Source of the DNA: Nocardia vulneris
GTDB taxonomy: Bacteria; Actinomycetota; Actinomycetes; Mycobacteriales; Mycobacteriaceae
Assembly (NCBI RefSeq): GCF_001613425.1
Contig: NZ_BDCI01000021.1
Span: forward strand, 124,001 to 188,000
Direction of reading: 5' to 3'
DNA length: 64,000 bases
Below are positions 35,993 through 45,502 of this stretch, in pieces (within the stretch, counting starts at the first letter, position 1; each line of letters starts with the position of its first letter). A program made the position numbers and the translations under genes. The notes beneath the pieces are model-generated. The model searched no databases, was not told the origin of the DNA, and saw only the letters and a program-made list of their open reading frames with translations.

Positions 35993-38281
35993 ATGGCGAC
36001 CATCGAATACCTCCGGACTGATCCCGACCTCCCTCCCGTGGGTGTCGTGGACCGTTCGCCTATCACCCCCACCAAAAAGGCCATTTTCGCGGTGATCGCC
36101 GTGGTGGGCGCGATCGCCTGGGCCGTCTTGGCCATCGCCAGGGGCGAGTCGGTCAACGCGGTGTGGATCGTGGTCGCGGCGGTCTGTACCTACGTGCTCG
36201 CCTACCAGCTGTACTCCAGGCTGATCGAACACCGGATCACCAAGCCGCGCGACGATCAGGCCACGCCCGCCGAGATCCTGGAGAACGGCAAGGACTACAT
36301 GCCGATGGACCGGCGGGTGCTCTTCGGGCACCACTTCGCCGCCATCGCGGGCGCGGGCCCCCTGGTCGGCCCGGTCCTGGCCGCGCAGATGGGCTATCTG
36401 CCCGGCACGCTCTGGATCGTGTTCGGCGTCGTGTTCGCCGGTGCGGTGCAGGACTACCTGGTGCTGTGGGCCTCGACCCGCCGCCGCGGCCGCAGCCTCG
36501 GGCAGATGGCGCGCGACGAGCTCGGCGTGGTCGGCGGTATCGCCGCCATCGTCGCGGTGCTGGTGATCATGATGATCCTGCTCGCGGTGCTCGGCATCGT
36601 CGTGGTGAACGCGCTGGCCGCGACTCCGGGTAAGGACGGCGTGCTGCAGGGCGGCAGCCCGTGGGGCGTGTTCTCCATCGCGATGACCATCCCGATCGCC
36701 CTGTTCATGGGCGTCTACCTGCGCTACCTGCGCCCCGGCAAGGTCGGCGAGGTCTCCCTGATCGGTTTCGCGCTGCTCATGCTCGCGATCATCTCGGGTA
36801 ACTGGGTCGCCGAATCCGGCTGGGGCCAGGACTGGTTCACGCTGTCGGGCACCACCATCGCCTGGTTCCTCATCGCCTACGGCTTCATCGCCTCGGTGCT
36901 GCCGGTGTGGCTGCTGCTCGCGCCGCGCGACTACCTGTCCACCTTTATGAAGATCGGCACCATCGTGCTGCTGGCGGTCGGCGTGCTGATCACCATGCCG
37001 GTACTCAAGGCCCCCGCGGTCTCCCAGTTCGCGAGTTCGAGTAACGGGCCGGCGTTCGCGGGCAGCCTGTTCCCGTTCCTGTTCATCACCATCGCCTGTG
37101 GCGCACTGTCCGGTTTCCACGCGCTGGTGTCCTCGGGCACCACGCCGAAACTGCTGGAGAAGCAGTCGCACGCCCGGATGATCGGGTACGGCGGCATGCT
37201 GATGGAGTCGTTCGTCGCGGTGATGGCGATGATCACCGCCAGCATCATCGACCAGCATCTCTACTTCGCGATGAACGCGGGCGCCGGTGTCACCGGCGGC
37301 ACCGCGGAGAAGGCTGCGGCCTACACCAACAGCCTCGGGCTCAGCGGCCCGCCGGTCACCCCGGGTCAGCTGGAGCAGGCGGCCAAGGACGTGGGCGAGA
37401 CCAGCATCGTGTCCCGCACCGGCGGCGCGCCGACGCTCGCGGTCGGCATGTCCGAGGTGCTGCACCGCTTCCTCGGCGGCACCGGCCTCAAGGCGTTCTG
37501 GTACCACTTCGCGATCATGTTCGAGGCGCTGTTCATCCTCACCACGATCGACGCGGGCACCCGCGTCGCGCGCTTCATGCTGTCGGATTCGCTGGGCAAC
37601 CTGGGCGGACCGGCCAAGAAGTTCAAGGATCCGTCGTGGCGGCCCGGCGCCTGGCTGTGCTCGGCGATCGTGGTCGCCGCGTGGGGTTCGGTGCTGCTGA
37701 TGGGTGTCACCGATCCGCTCGGCGGCATCTACACGCTGTATCCGCTGTTCGGCATCTCCAACCAGTTGCTCGCGGCGATCGCGCTCACCGTCGTGCTGAC
37801 CATCGTGATCAAGAAGGGCCTGATCAAATGGGCCTGGATTCCGGCGATCCCGCTGGTCTGGGACCTGATCGTGACGATGACCGCGTCCTGGCAGAAGATC
37901 TTCTCCGCCGACCCGAAGATCGGCTACTGGAAGCAGCACAGCATCTACAGCGCGGCGCTCGACGCCGGAAAGGTTGTGGCACCGGCCAAGACGGCCGAGG
38001 ACATGGAGAAGGTGGTCCGCAACAGCTTCATCCAGGGCAGCCTGTCGATCATCTTCGCGGTGCTGGTGCTGGTCGTGGCGATCGTCGGCGTACTGGTCTG
38101 CGTGCGCGCCTGGCGCGCGGGCGGCGGCGAGAGCAGTGAAACGCCCGACGAACCGTCGAAGATCTTCGCGCCGAAGGGCTTCCTCGCGACCGCCACGGAG
38201 AAAGAAGTGCAGCAGGAATGGAACGCCCTGATCGCCACGGGGAAGGTCCGCCCACCGGGCGCGGCGAAGGCCCTGCATTGA
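35993..38281 (+). CDS. cstA: CstA carbon-starvation transporter
   Basis: 762 residues with about 16-18 membrane helices. Signature stretches: HHFAAIAGAGPLVGPVLAAQMGYLPGTLWIVFGVVFAGAVQDY and FHALVSSGTTPKLLEKQSHARMIGYGGMLMESFVAVMAMI. CstA-type proteins import peptides and/or pyruvate when preferred carbon is exhausted. Followed by its small YbdD-type partner overlapping by 4 bases, with a striking hairpin at the junction. Confidence 0.96.
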   Translation: MATIEYLRTDPDLPPVGVVDRSPITPTKKAIFAVIAVVGAIAWAVLAIARGESVNAVWIVVAAVCTYVLAYQLYSRLIEHRITKPRDDQATPAEILENGKDYMPMDRRVLFGHHFAAIAGAGPLVGPVLAAQMGYLPGTLWIVFGVVFAGAVQDYLVLWASTRRRGRSLGQMARDELGVVGGIAAIVAVLVIMMILLAVLGIVVVNALAATPGKDGVLQGGSPWGVFSIAMTIPIALFMGVYLRYLRPGKVGEVSLIGFALLMLAIISGNWVAESGWGQDWFTLSGTTIAWFLIAYGFIASVLPVWLLLAPRDYLSTFMKIGTIVLLAVGVLITMPVLKAPAVSQFASSSNGPAFAGSLFPFLFITIACGALSGFHALVSSGTTPKLLEKQSHARMIGYGGMLMESFVAVMAMITASIIDQHLYFAMNAGAGVTGGTAEKAAAYTNSLGLSGPPVTPGQLEQAAKDVGETSIVSRTGGAPTLAVGMSEVLHRFLGGTGLKAFWYHFAIMFEALFILTTIDAGTRVARFMLSDSLGNLGGPAKKFKDPSWRPGAWLCSAIVVAAWGSVLLMGVTDPLGGIYTLYPLFGISNQLLAAIALTVVLTIVIKKGLIKWAWIPAIPLVWDLIVTMTASWQKIFSADPKIGYWKQHSIYSAALDAGKVVAPAKTAEDMEKVVRNSFIQGSLSIIFAVLVLVVAIVGVLVCVRAWRAGGGESSETPDEPSKIFAPKGFLATATEKEVQQEWNALIATGKVRPPGAAKALH

Positions 38282-38541
38282 CGCTCAGCGCTATTCCGCA
38301 GGACGGCCGGTCGGCTCGACCGGCCGTCCTGCGGCGCCTGCGGGCCGCTCGAAACGCCTGTGCGACAGCGGTTCGCAACATCGGCTGGTGGTTCAACTCG
38401 ATCCTCGGGGGTCAGGACTACCAGCGCTACGTCGCGCATCTGACGCGCAACCATCCCGGCTGTGCGATACCCACCGAACGGGAGTACTGGCGCATCCGGC
38501 ATGCCGACGCCGACAGCAATCCGCAGAACCGCTGCTGCTGA
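38278..38541 (+). CDS. YbdD/YjiX-family CstA partner protein
   Basis: 87 residues if it starts at TTG 38278 (TTGA overlap with cstA). The conserved part is GGQDYQRYVAHLTRNHPGCAIPTEREYWR, ending in RCC, as in the 65-residue E. coli YbdD. No ATG, GTG or TTG lies between the hairpin and the conserved part, so the N-terminal ~30 residues either are translated through the hairpin or start at a CTG. Family members are required for pyruvate uptake with the CstA-type protein. Confidence 0.85.
   Translation: MTLSAIPQDGRSARPAVLRRLRAARNACATAVRNIGWWFNSILGGQDYQRYVAHLTRNHPGCAIPTEREYWRIRHADADSNPQNRCC
38296..38334 (+). promoter_or_regulatory. Perfect 18-bp hairpin at the cstA-ybdD junction
   Basis: CCGCAGGACGGCCGGTCG / CGACCGGCCGTCCTGCGG with a GCT loop, 14 bases past the cstA stop and inside the 5' part of the ybdD reading frame. 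Very stable; it could end most transcripts after cstA or lower ybdD expression. No T-tract. Confidence 0.7.
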
Positions 38542-38636
38542 CTTCCAGCATGTATCGAAGCTCCGCGCAGCTCAGCGACTCGACAGCGATAATGGCGGAT
38601 TCCCGCTAGCGGAGATTGCTTCCAAATGACATTGTG

Positions 38637-40256
38637 GTGAGCGTGACGATCACGGTGTTGGATTTCGAGCGGTGCTATCGGGCGGTGTCGACCAGAGACT
38701 CCCGATTCGACGGACAGTTCTTCACCGCGGTGCGGACCACCGGAATCTATTGCCGCCCTTCGTGTCCGGCGATCACCCCGAAACGGGCGAACGTCTCGTT
38801 CCTGCCCACCGCCGCCGCGGCACAGCAGGCGGGGTACCGAGCCTGCCGCCGCTGCCTGCCCGACGCCGCCCCCGGCTCACCGCTCTGGAACACCCGGGCG
38901 GACCTGGCCGCACGCGCGATGCGGCTGATCGGCGACGGCGTGATCGAACGCGGTGGCGTCCCCGCGCTGGCGGCCACCCTCGGTTATTCGCAGCGGCAGC
39001 TGACCCGCGTGCTCACCACCGAATTGGGGGCCGGTCCGTTGGCGCTGGCCCGCGCGCACCGGGCGCATACGGCGCGGCTGCTCATCCAGACGACGGCAAT
39101 GCCCATGTCCGACATCGCCTTCGCGGCCGGCTTCGCCAGCATCCGGCAGTTCAACGACACGGTGCGCGAGGTGTTCGCGGTCAGCCCGACCACGATGCGC
39201 ACCGAAGCGCACCGGACCAAGGCCGGCTCGAACGGCCGCCAGGCCCCGCCGGTCAACGGGACGCTCAGCCTGCGCCTGCCCTACCGGGAGCCGCTCGACC
39301 GCGCCTGGCTCGAATGGTTCCTCTCCTCGCACGTGGCCCCCGGCATGGAACTGTGGGAAAACCGTTCCTACACCAGGAATCTGCGCACCCCGCACGGGCA
39401 CGCGACCACGCGGCTGAGCTTCCAGCGCGACCACGTCCGCGCGGAACTGGCACTACACGACATGCGCGATCTCGCGCCGACCGTCGCGCGCCTGCGGCAC
39501 CTGCTCGACCTCGACGCCGACCCGGTAGGCATCGACGAGGTGCTGGGTGTCAGCGCGGGACAAGACCTTCCGGCACCGGAGCTCGCGGACCCGGGCACCA
39601 CCCGGCTGCCCGACGCGGGCGCGGGCGCGCCGCCGGACGCCGAAGACCTGCCCGGCGCGACCGGCACCAGGCCGCCCGTGTTCAGTCCGGGCATTCGCGT
39701 TCCCGGCTGCCTCGACGGCCCGGAATTGTTGCTGCGCACCATGATCGGCCAGCAGATCTCGGTGTCAGCCGCCGCCACGCACACCGCACGACTGGTCGAG
39801 GCGCTCGGCGAACGCGTCGAGGGGCCCATTCCGCTGCTGTTCCCCACCCCGGCCACCATCGCCGAACGCGGCGCCGAGGTACTCACCGGCCCGGCCCGGC
39901 GGGTCCGCTCGATCATCGGCGTCGCCGAGGCGCTGGCCGGCGGCGAACTCGCACTGCACCAGGGCCGCACCGCCGCCGACCTGCGCCGCGACCTGCTCGC
40001 ACTCGACGGCGTCGGCCCGTGGACCGCCGACTACGTGACCATGCGGCTGCTCGCCGATCCCGATGTGCTGCTCAACACCGACCTGGTGGTCCGTCAGGGC
40101 GCCGCGCTGCTCGGCGTCGACCTGGCCGATACCGGACGCTGGGCGCCGTGGCGCTCCTACCTGTCCATGCATCTGTGGAAGGCCGCGCTGACCGAACGCG
40201 CCGACCGCACCAAATCCGCCGCGGCCAAGTCCGCCGCCGCGAAAGCGAGCCAGTGA
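38637..40256 (+). CDS. alkA: Ada-AlkA fusion: methylphosphotriester-sensing activator and 3-methyladenine DNA glycosylase
   Basis: 539 residues from GTG 38637. Ada N-domain zinc site CRPSC ... CRRC, then an AraC-type HTH (GGVPALAATLGYSQRQLTRVLTTELG; MSDIAFAAGFASIRQFNDTVREVFAVSPT), then AlkA: MIGQQISVSAAATH and the HhH motif LLALDGVGPWTADYVTMRLL with catalytic Asp further on (LLNTDLVV). Same architecture as Rv1317c. It removes 3-methylpurines and probably activates the adaptive response. The stop overlaps the ogt start. Confidence 0.93.
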   Translation: MSVTITVLDFERCYRAVSTRDSRFDGQFFTAVRTTGIYCRPSCPAITPKRANVSFLPTAAAAQQAGYRACRRCLPDAAPGSPLWNTRADLAARAMRLIGDGVIERGGVPALAATLGYSQRQLTRVLTTELGAGPLALARAHRAHTARLLIQTTAMPMSDIAFAAGFASIRQFNDTVREVFAVSPTTMRTEAHRTKAGSNGRQAPPVNGTLSLRLPYREPLDRAWLEWFLSSHVAPGMELWENRSYTRNLRTPHGHATTRLSFQRDHVRAELALHDMRDLAPTVARLRHLLDLDADPVGIDEVLGVSAGQDLPAPELADPGTTRLPDAGAGAPPDAEDLPGATGTRPPVFSPGIRVPGCLDGPELLLRTMIGQQISVSAAATHTARLVEALGERVEGPIPLLFPTPATIAERGAEVLTGPARRVRSIIGVAEALAGGELALHQGRTAADLRRDLLALDGVGPWTADYVTMRLLADPDVLLNTDLVVRQGAALLGVDLADTGRWAPWRSYLSMHLWKAALTERADRTKSAAAKSAAAKASQ

Positions 40257-40801
40257 TGACCACCGCCGTACCACCCGCCACGCGCCGAATCGGCACCAGC
40301 ACTGCGGATTTCGCGACGACCGACACCCCGATCGGCCCGTTCACCGCGCTTGTCGACACCGAAGGGCAGGTGCTGGCCGCCGGGTGGACCACCGACGCGC
40401 AGAACCTGCGCACGCTGATCCACCCGTCCTTGCGCCCGACCGAACTGCGCCAACGGGATTCGCTCGGTGCGGTGACCCAGGCCGTGCTCGACTACCACCG
40501 CGGCGATCTCACCGCGATCGACCCCGTCCCGGTCCGCCAGCACTCCGGCGAATTCCTCCTGCACGCCTGGGACGTACTGCGCAAAGTCCCCGCGGGCAGC
40601 CCGATCACCTACACCGAGTTCGCCGCCATCGCCGGCCGCCCCGACGCCACCCGCGCCGCCGCCAACGCCTGCGCCCGCAACGCAGCCGCCCTCTTCGTCC
40701 CCTGCCACCGCATCCACCGAATCGGCGGCGCCCTGGGCGGCTTCCGCTGGGGCCTGCCGATCAAACGCTGGCTACTCGATCACGAAGCCTGCGGCAGCTA
40801 G
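40256..40801 (+). CDS. ogt: O6-methylguanine-DNA methyltransferase
   Basis: 181 residues. ALFVPCHRIHRIGGALGGFRWG contains the PCHR acceptor Cys; the helix-turn-helix TYTEFAAIAGRPDATRAAANACARN precedes it. Direct reversal of O6-alkylguanine by suicide alkyl transfer. TGATG overlap with alkA gives a two-gene alkylation-repair operon as in mycobacteria. Confidence 0.95.
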   Translation: MTTAVPPATRRIGTSTADFATTDTPIGPFTALVDTEGQVLAAGWTTDAQNLRTLIHPSLRPTELRQRDSLGAVTQAVLDYHRGDLTAIDPVPVRQHSGEFLLHAWDVLRKVPAGSPITYTEFAAIAGRPDATRAAANACARNAAALFVPCHRIHRIGGALGGFRWGLPIKRWLLDHEACGS

Positions 40802-40804
40802 CGG

Positions 40805-43800
40805 TCAGGCGACGGTGGCTTCCAGGTGGGAGCCGGTGCGGCCGCGGCGGACGTGCAGGCGGCTGGGGATGCGCTGGCGCATTTCGTCTACGTGGCTGAC
40901 GACGCCGACGACGCGGCCGCCGGTGCGGAGTTCGTCGAGGACGCCCATCACCGCGTCGAGGGTGTCGGCGTCCAGGCCGCCGAAACCCTCGTCGATGAAC
41001 AGGGTGTCCAGCACCATGCCGCCGGATTCGGCGGCCACCGTGTCGGCCAGGCCCAGAGCCAAAGACAGTGCGGCCATGAAGGTTTCGCCGCCGGACAGGG
41101 TCTTGGCGGGACGGACCGCACCGGTGTAGTCGTCCCGGATGTCCAGGCCGAGCCCACCGCGGCGGCCGCGCGGGCCCGCCTTGTCCGAATGCACGAATTC
41201 GTAACGGCCCGCCGACATTCGGCGCAACCGCACCGAGCCGGCCTGCGCCACCTCTTCCAGCCGGGCGGCGAGAACGTAAGAGCGCAGCGACATCCGGCGA
41301 TTGTTCTCGCCCCGCCCGGCCACCACCTCGGCGAGCCCGGCGAGTTCGTCGTGCGTGCGCTGCAGCGGGGCGATCCGGTCCACCGCGCCCCAGAGCTGAC
41401 CGCCGAGCTCCTCCAGCTGGCTCACCCGCCGATTCGCCTCCGCGTGCGCGGCGACAGCGGCATTCAGTTGCTTGCGTGCGGCTTCGACCAACTGCTCGAG
41501 TTCGGCCAGATCACCCGGCTCCCGGGTCGCGGCCGCCTGGATCTCCGGCTCGGCGAGCACAGCCTGCGCGTGTGCGCGGGCGTTGTCGGCGGCGGCCAGT
41601 TCCGCGTCGATCTCCTGCTGCCGCTGCGGGGTTCGGCTCGCCGCGTTGACGACGCGGGCGTACGCGGTCAAACGCGCCACGTGATCGCGCGGTGCGGCGT
41701 CCGGATCGGTCGCGGCGGTGCCCGAGATACCTTCGCCACCGATGCTCGCGCTGCCGGTTGTTCCAGGGTCAGAGGTCCGCTCGTCGCCCGTCGCGTCAGC
41801 GGCCGAGCGAGCGCAGGCGGCCTCGGCGTCGTCGGTGATCTGCAGGACCGCACCGCGCTGCGCTGTGCCGTCACCGGTGTTCCAGCGCGGCTCGTCCGGC
41901 ACGAAACCCGCTGCGCGGGCAAGGTTCTCGACACGATCGGCGATGACCGCCACCTTCTCCCGCGCCGCGGCGGCCTCGGCCCGGGCGTCGCGCAGCGCAC
42001 TGCTGTCGGTGACCAGAGCGGTGAGGCGGGCGCGGCGGCGCTCGATGGTTTCGTCCGCGCCGGCCGCGACGCGCAGGCGCTCGGTGAGTTCCACGAGACG
42101 GGTATCGGCCGCGACGATGTTCGCGGCGACGGCGCTGCGCCGCGAATCCGCTTCGCGCAGTTCGTCGTGCAGGCGGGTCTCGTCGGTGCGCAGGCGGGTG
42201 AGCTCGGCGGTCAGCCCGTCGGCGAGTGACGCCAGCTCGGCGGTGTCCTCGTAGCGATCGGTGGCTGTGCGCAGGGCGGCCGCCAGCTCGACTCGGTCTG
42301 CGTCGCCGCCGCGGGCGATGAGCGCCTCGATCTCGCGTTCCAGACCGGTGATTCGGGCGTGCACCCGGTCGCGTGCGTCTTCGGCCGCGCGTTCGGCGGT
42401 CACCGCCGCGTCCTCGGCGTCCTTGGACACGGCGTCGGCGGTGGGGCGGGCGGGTTCGGGATGATCCGCAGATCCGCATACCGCGCACGGAGTGCCGTCG
42501 ACGAGGCCGCCGGCCAGTTCGGCGGCCATGCCCGCCAACCGGCGCTCGCGCAGGTCCAGGACCCGTTCCTTGGCGTCGTTGTGCGCGGCGCGGGCGGTCT
42601 CGAACTCGACCCTGGCGTGATCGAGATTCGTTCTGCGCGAGGCAAGTTCGACGGCCGCCAGGGCGGCGGTCTGCAGCCGTTCGCATTCGGCGGTCAGGGT
42701 GGGCAGCGTCGCGGCCGCGCTCGTCGCCTCGCGCAGCCGGGTCTCGAGCGTGGCGAGGGCCTCGGGCAGCTGGTCGCGGCGCTTGGTCAGGTCGGCGATC
42801 CGGGTGATGAGCGCCGTGCTCTCGGCTCGTAACCCTCCCAGTTCCCGGTGCAGTCCGGTCACGGCCGCAGCATCGGCGCGCACCTCGTCCAACCCGCCGA
42901 TCTGCGCGCTCCAGCGGCGGATCGCGGCATCGATATCGGCGTCGTCGCGAACGGTGAGCGAATCTTCGACACCGATCAGCTCCGCGCCGCCGAGATCCGC
43001 CGCACCGGGCTCCAGCAGATGCGTGGCCAAACGGCGTGCCGTACCGGCGGTTTCGTTCTCCTTGGCGCGCATCAGCATGACCGCGTCCCTGGCCTCATCG
43101 ATCGCCGTGACGACCGGCTCGGCCCGTCGGGCGGCGTCGAGTTCGGCGCGCGCCGCGGCGCGGTGGCCGGCGGCCGCGGTGTACTGCTCGAGTTGCGCGT
43201 GGGCAGCCGCGCGGCGGCGGAGCAGGTCGTGCAGGCGGCGTTGCTCTTCGGCGCGCGCCTGCACCCGCGCCGACTCCTGTTGGCAGCGTTCGGCTGTCGC
43301 GGCGGTGCCGGTCAGCTCGGCACGCGCGGCGGCGAGCAGGTCCTGTGACCAGCCGACCGCCTCGAGCGGACCGACGGTCTCGGTGGCGCTGACCCCCGCC
43401 GCGACACCGACTTTGGCGATCAACCGGTCGATGCCCTGTTTGCGCGCCTCCAGGTCGGCGGCGGAGGCGCGGCGCTTGTCCGCGAGCCACTGTTCGGCGC
43501 TACCGAATCGTTCGGTGTCGAAGAGCTTTTCGAGCAGCTTCTCCCGATCCTCGTTCTCCGCCCGCAGGAATCGTGCGAAGTCGCCCTGCGGCAGCAGCAC
43601 CACCTGGAAGAACTGATCGGCGCTCATCCCGAGCAGCCGGATGATCTCGTCTCCGATATCGGGTATCCGGGAAAGGTTTTCGCCTCGCCCGTCCAGCCAA
43701 GCCAGCGTGGCCTTGGCCGGGTCGGTGCGCATCCCGGTGCCGCGCAGCTTGGGACGTTCGAACTCGGGGATGCGGGTCAGGCGGATGCGGCGACCGCCGA

Positions 43801-44053
43801 GCGTCACCTCCAGCATCACCTGCGGGGGCGTCTGGTCCGGTGCGTGATCGGAGTGCAGGCGCTTGCTCTCGCCACGTGCGCCCGGGACCTTGCCGTACAG
43901 CGCGAACGCGATCGCGTCCAGCACCGTGGTCTTACCGGCGCCGGTCTGCCCGTGCAGCAGGAACAGTCCGTCGGCACCGAGCGCGTCGAAGTCGATGACC
44001 GTGGTCTCGGCGAACGGGCCGAACGCGGTCATCTCCAGCCGGTGCAGCCTCAT
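40805..44053 (-). CDS. sbcC: SbcC, SMC-like ATPase subunit of the SbcCD nuclease
   Basis: 1082 residues from ATG 44053 (GTG 44071 possible). Walker A LLHGQTGAGKTTVLDAIAFALYG is near the N-terminus, long coiled coils follow with the zinc hook GTPCAVCGSADHPEPA near the middle, and the C-terminal signature and Walker B (LSGGETFMAALSLALGLAD; LDTLFIDEGFGGLD). It works with SbcD to open hairpins and process double-strand ends. Starts 34 bases after sbcD. Confidence 0.95.
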   Translation of the reverse strand: MRLHRLEMTAFGPFAETTVIDFDALGADGLFLLHGQTGAGKTTVLDAIAFALYGKVPGARGESKRLHSDHAPDQTPPQVMLEVTLGGRRIRLTRIPEFERPKLRGTGMRTDPAKATLAWLDGRGENLSRIPDIGDEIIRLLGMSADQFFQVVLLPQGDFARFLRAENEDREKLLEKLFDTERFGSAEQWLADKRRASAADLEARKQGIDRLIAKVGVAAGVSATETVGPLEAVGWSQDLLAAARAELTGTAATAERCQQESARVQARAEEQRRLHDLLRRRAAAHAQLEQYTAAAGHRAAARAELDAARRAEPVVTAIDEARDAVMLMRAKENETAGTARRLATHLLEPGAADLGGAELIGVEDSLTVRDDADIDAAIRRWSAQIGGLDEVRADAAAVTGLHRELGGLRAESTALITRIADLTKRRDQLPEALATLETRLREATSAAATLPTLTAECERLQTAALAAVELASRRTNLDHARVEFETARAAHNDAKERVLDLRERRLAGMAAELAGGLVDGTPCAVCGSADHPEPARPTADAVSKDAEDAAVTAERAAEDARDRVHARITGLEREIEALIARGGDADRVELAAALRTATDRYEDTAELASLADGLTAELTRLRTDETRLHDELREADSRRSAVAANIVAADTRLVELTERLRVAAGADETIERRRARLTALVTDSSALRDARAEAAAAREKVAVIADRVENLARAAGFVPDEPRWNTGDGTAQRGAVLQITDDAEAACARSAADATGDERTSDPGTTGSASIGGEGISGTAATDPDAAPRDHVARLTAYARVVNAASRTPQRQQEIDAELAAADNARAHAQAVLAEPEIQAAATREPGDLAELEQLVEAARKQLNAAVAAHAEANRRVSQLEELGGQLWGAVDRIAPLQRTHDELAGLAEVVAGRGENNRRMSLRSYVLAARLEEVAQAGSVRLRRMSAGRYEFVHSDKAGPRGRRGGLGLDIRDDYTGAVRPAKTLSGGETFMAALSLALGLADTVAAESGGMVLDTLFIDEGFGGLDADTLDAVMGVLDELRTGGRVVGVVSHVDEMRQRIPSRLHVRRGRTGSHLEATVA

Positions 44054-44087
44054 GCGGCCGCCGCCGGGCACGCCCCGGCCCGGGCGC

Positions 44088-45266
44088 TCACGCCGAGAGT
44101 TCCGTGGCCGATTCCGCCGCCGTCAGCACGCGGTCGGGCTCGGCGACCGCGGCCGCGAGTGCCCGCTCCAGCCAAGCCATTTCACCCGCGCTGGGCGCGC
44201 CCCGCACATCGGTGAGAAAGGTCTGCGCTACTTCGGTGTCGCGGCGGCCGTGCACCCGTTCACGGTAGCGCAGCTCCGGGTTGCCCTCCGGCCGCACCCA
44301 CTCCACATGCACCGCGTGCGGGAAGCGTTCGCGCAGCTTACGCATGGCGTCGACCGGCCGGGCCGAGTCGGTGAGCACCGCGGAGACGTAATCGTCGGTG
44401 GCGGCATCGTGCCGCACGTCGGTGAGCAGGTCGTCCAGGGTGCCGGTGAGCTTGCTGAGCCCGCGGACCACCGGCAGGTCGTGACGACGCACCTCGCCCA
44501 GCCCCGCGGCATCGAGGTCGACGAGCCAGACCGCCTTGCGATGCGAGCTCTCCGCGAACGAATACGGCAGCGGCGATCCACAGTAGCGCACCGCCGCCGA
44601 CAGCGTCTGCGGTGAATGCAGGTGCCCGAGCGCGACGTAGTCGATGCCGTCGAACGCCGACATCGGCACGGTCTCCACACCGCCCACCGAGATGGACCGC
44701 TCCGAACCGGTCGCCTCACCGCCGACGACGAAGGCGTGCGCCAGCACCACCGCGCGCGTCCCCGGGCGCCGGGCGCGATCGGCCCGGATCCGGGCCATCG
44801 CCGCGTCCAGGATGTCGGCGTGCGAACGAGCCTGCGGCACACCGAGTTCCGCGCGGGTGATCTCGGGTTCCAGGTACGGAATACCGTAGAACGCCACGGG
44901 GCCGTGCGCGTCGTCCAGCAGTACCGGGCGGTCGGCATCGGCGACGGTGGTGCGCAGATGGAGTCCGCCCGCCGCCGCGAAACTCGCGCCCGCCCCGAGC
45001 CGCGCGGGCGAATCGTGGTTGCCCGACGTGGCGACGATCACGGCGCCCGCGGCCCGGATGGCCTCGAACCCCCGGTTGCACACCGCGATCGCGTCCGCGC
45101 TCGGAATGGACCGGTCGTACACGTCCCCGGGCAGCACGACCACGTCGACCGACTCCGCGGCCACCAGCTCCGCGATCGCGGTCAGTGCCCGAGCCTGATC
45201 GGCCAGCAGATCGACCCCGTGGAACGTGCGCCCGATGTGCCAGTCCGAGGTGTGCAGCATCCGCAT
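44088..45266 (-). CDS. sbcD: SbcD, Mre11-like nuclease subunit
   Basis: 392 residues. Phosphoesterase motifs MLHTSDWHIGRTFHG, VVLPGDVYDRSIPS, ATSGNHDS and ALGHLHSPQ supply the two-manganese site. First gene of the leftward sbcDC operon; divergent from rmuC, so the region groups several recombination/repair genes. Confidence 0.95.
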   Translation of the reverse strand: MRMLHTSDWHIGRTFHGVDLLADQARALTAIAELVAAESVDVVVLPGDVYDRSIPSADAIAVCNRGFEAIRAAGAVIVATSGNHDSPARLGAGASFAAAGGLHLRTTVADADRPVLLDDAHGPVAFYGIPYLEPEITRAELGVPQARSHADILDAAMARIRADRARRPGTRAVVLAHAFVVGGEATGSERSISVGGVETVPMSAFDGIDYVALGHLHSPQTLSAAVRYCGSPLPYSFAESSHRKAVWLVDLDAAGLGEVRRHDLPVVRGLSKLTGTLDDLLTDVRHDAATDDYVSAVLTDSARPVDAMRKLRERFPHAVHVEWVRPEGNPELRYRERVHGRRDTEVAQTFLTDVRGAPSAGEMAWLERALAAAVAEPDRVLTAAESATELSA

Positions 45267-45502
45267 GCCGCGAGACCGTAGGCGAGGGCACCGACAGAAT
45301 TCAATTGCCGAGCCCGCCGTGTCGGATAGCGGCGCATTTCACGCGGCGTGTCCACGGAGTTTCGCAGGCCGGGTTGCGTAAGCCCCGTTACGGATTCACC
45401 GACCGGCCCGAGCGGGCTTGCGCCAGGCCGTATTTGCCGACACGGTGCCGGTGGATTGCCGAGCGGGCGTTCTTGTCGGTGTCGTGCGGCACTATCGGCG
45501 CT
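45267..45502. other. Divergent sbcDC / rmuC intergenic region
   Basis: 236 bases holding both promoters. No strong LexA-box (GAAC...GTTC type) was seen by eye. Confidence 0.35.

Noticed and set aside
35954..38278. 774-codon ORF opposite cstA
   Set aside because: His/Asp/Arg-rich antisense shadow of cstA with no domain.
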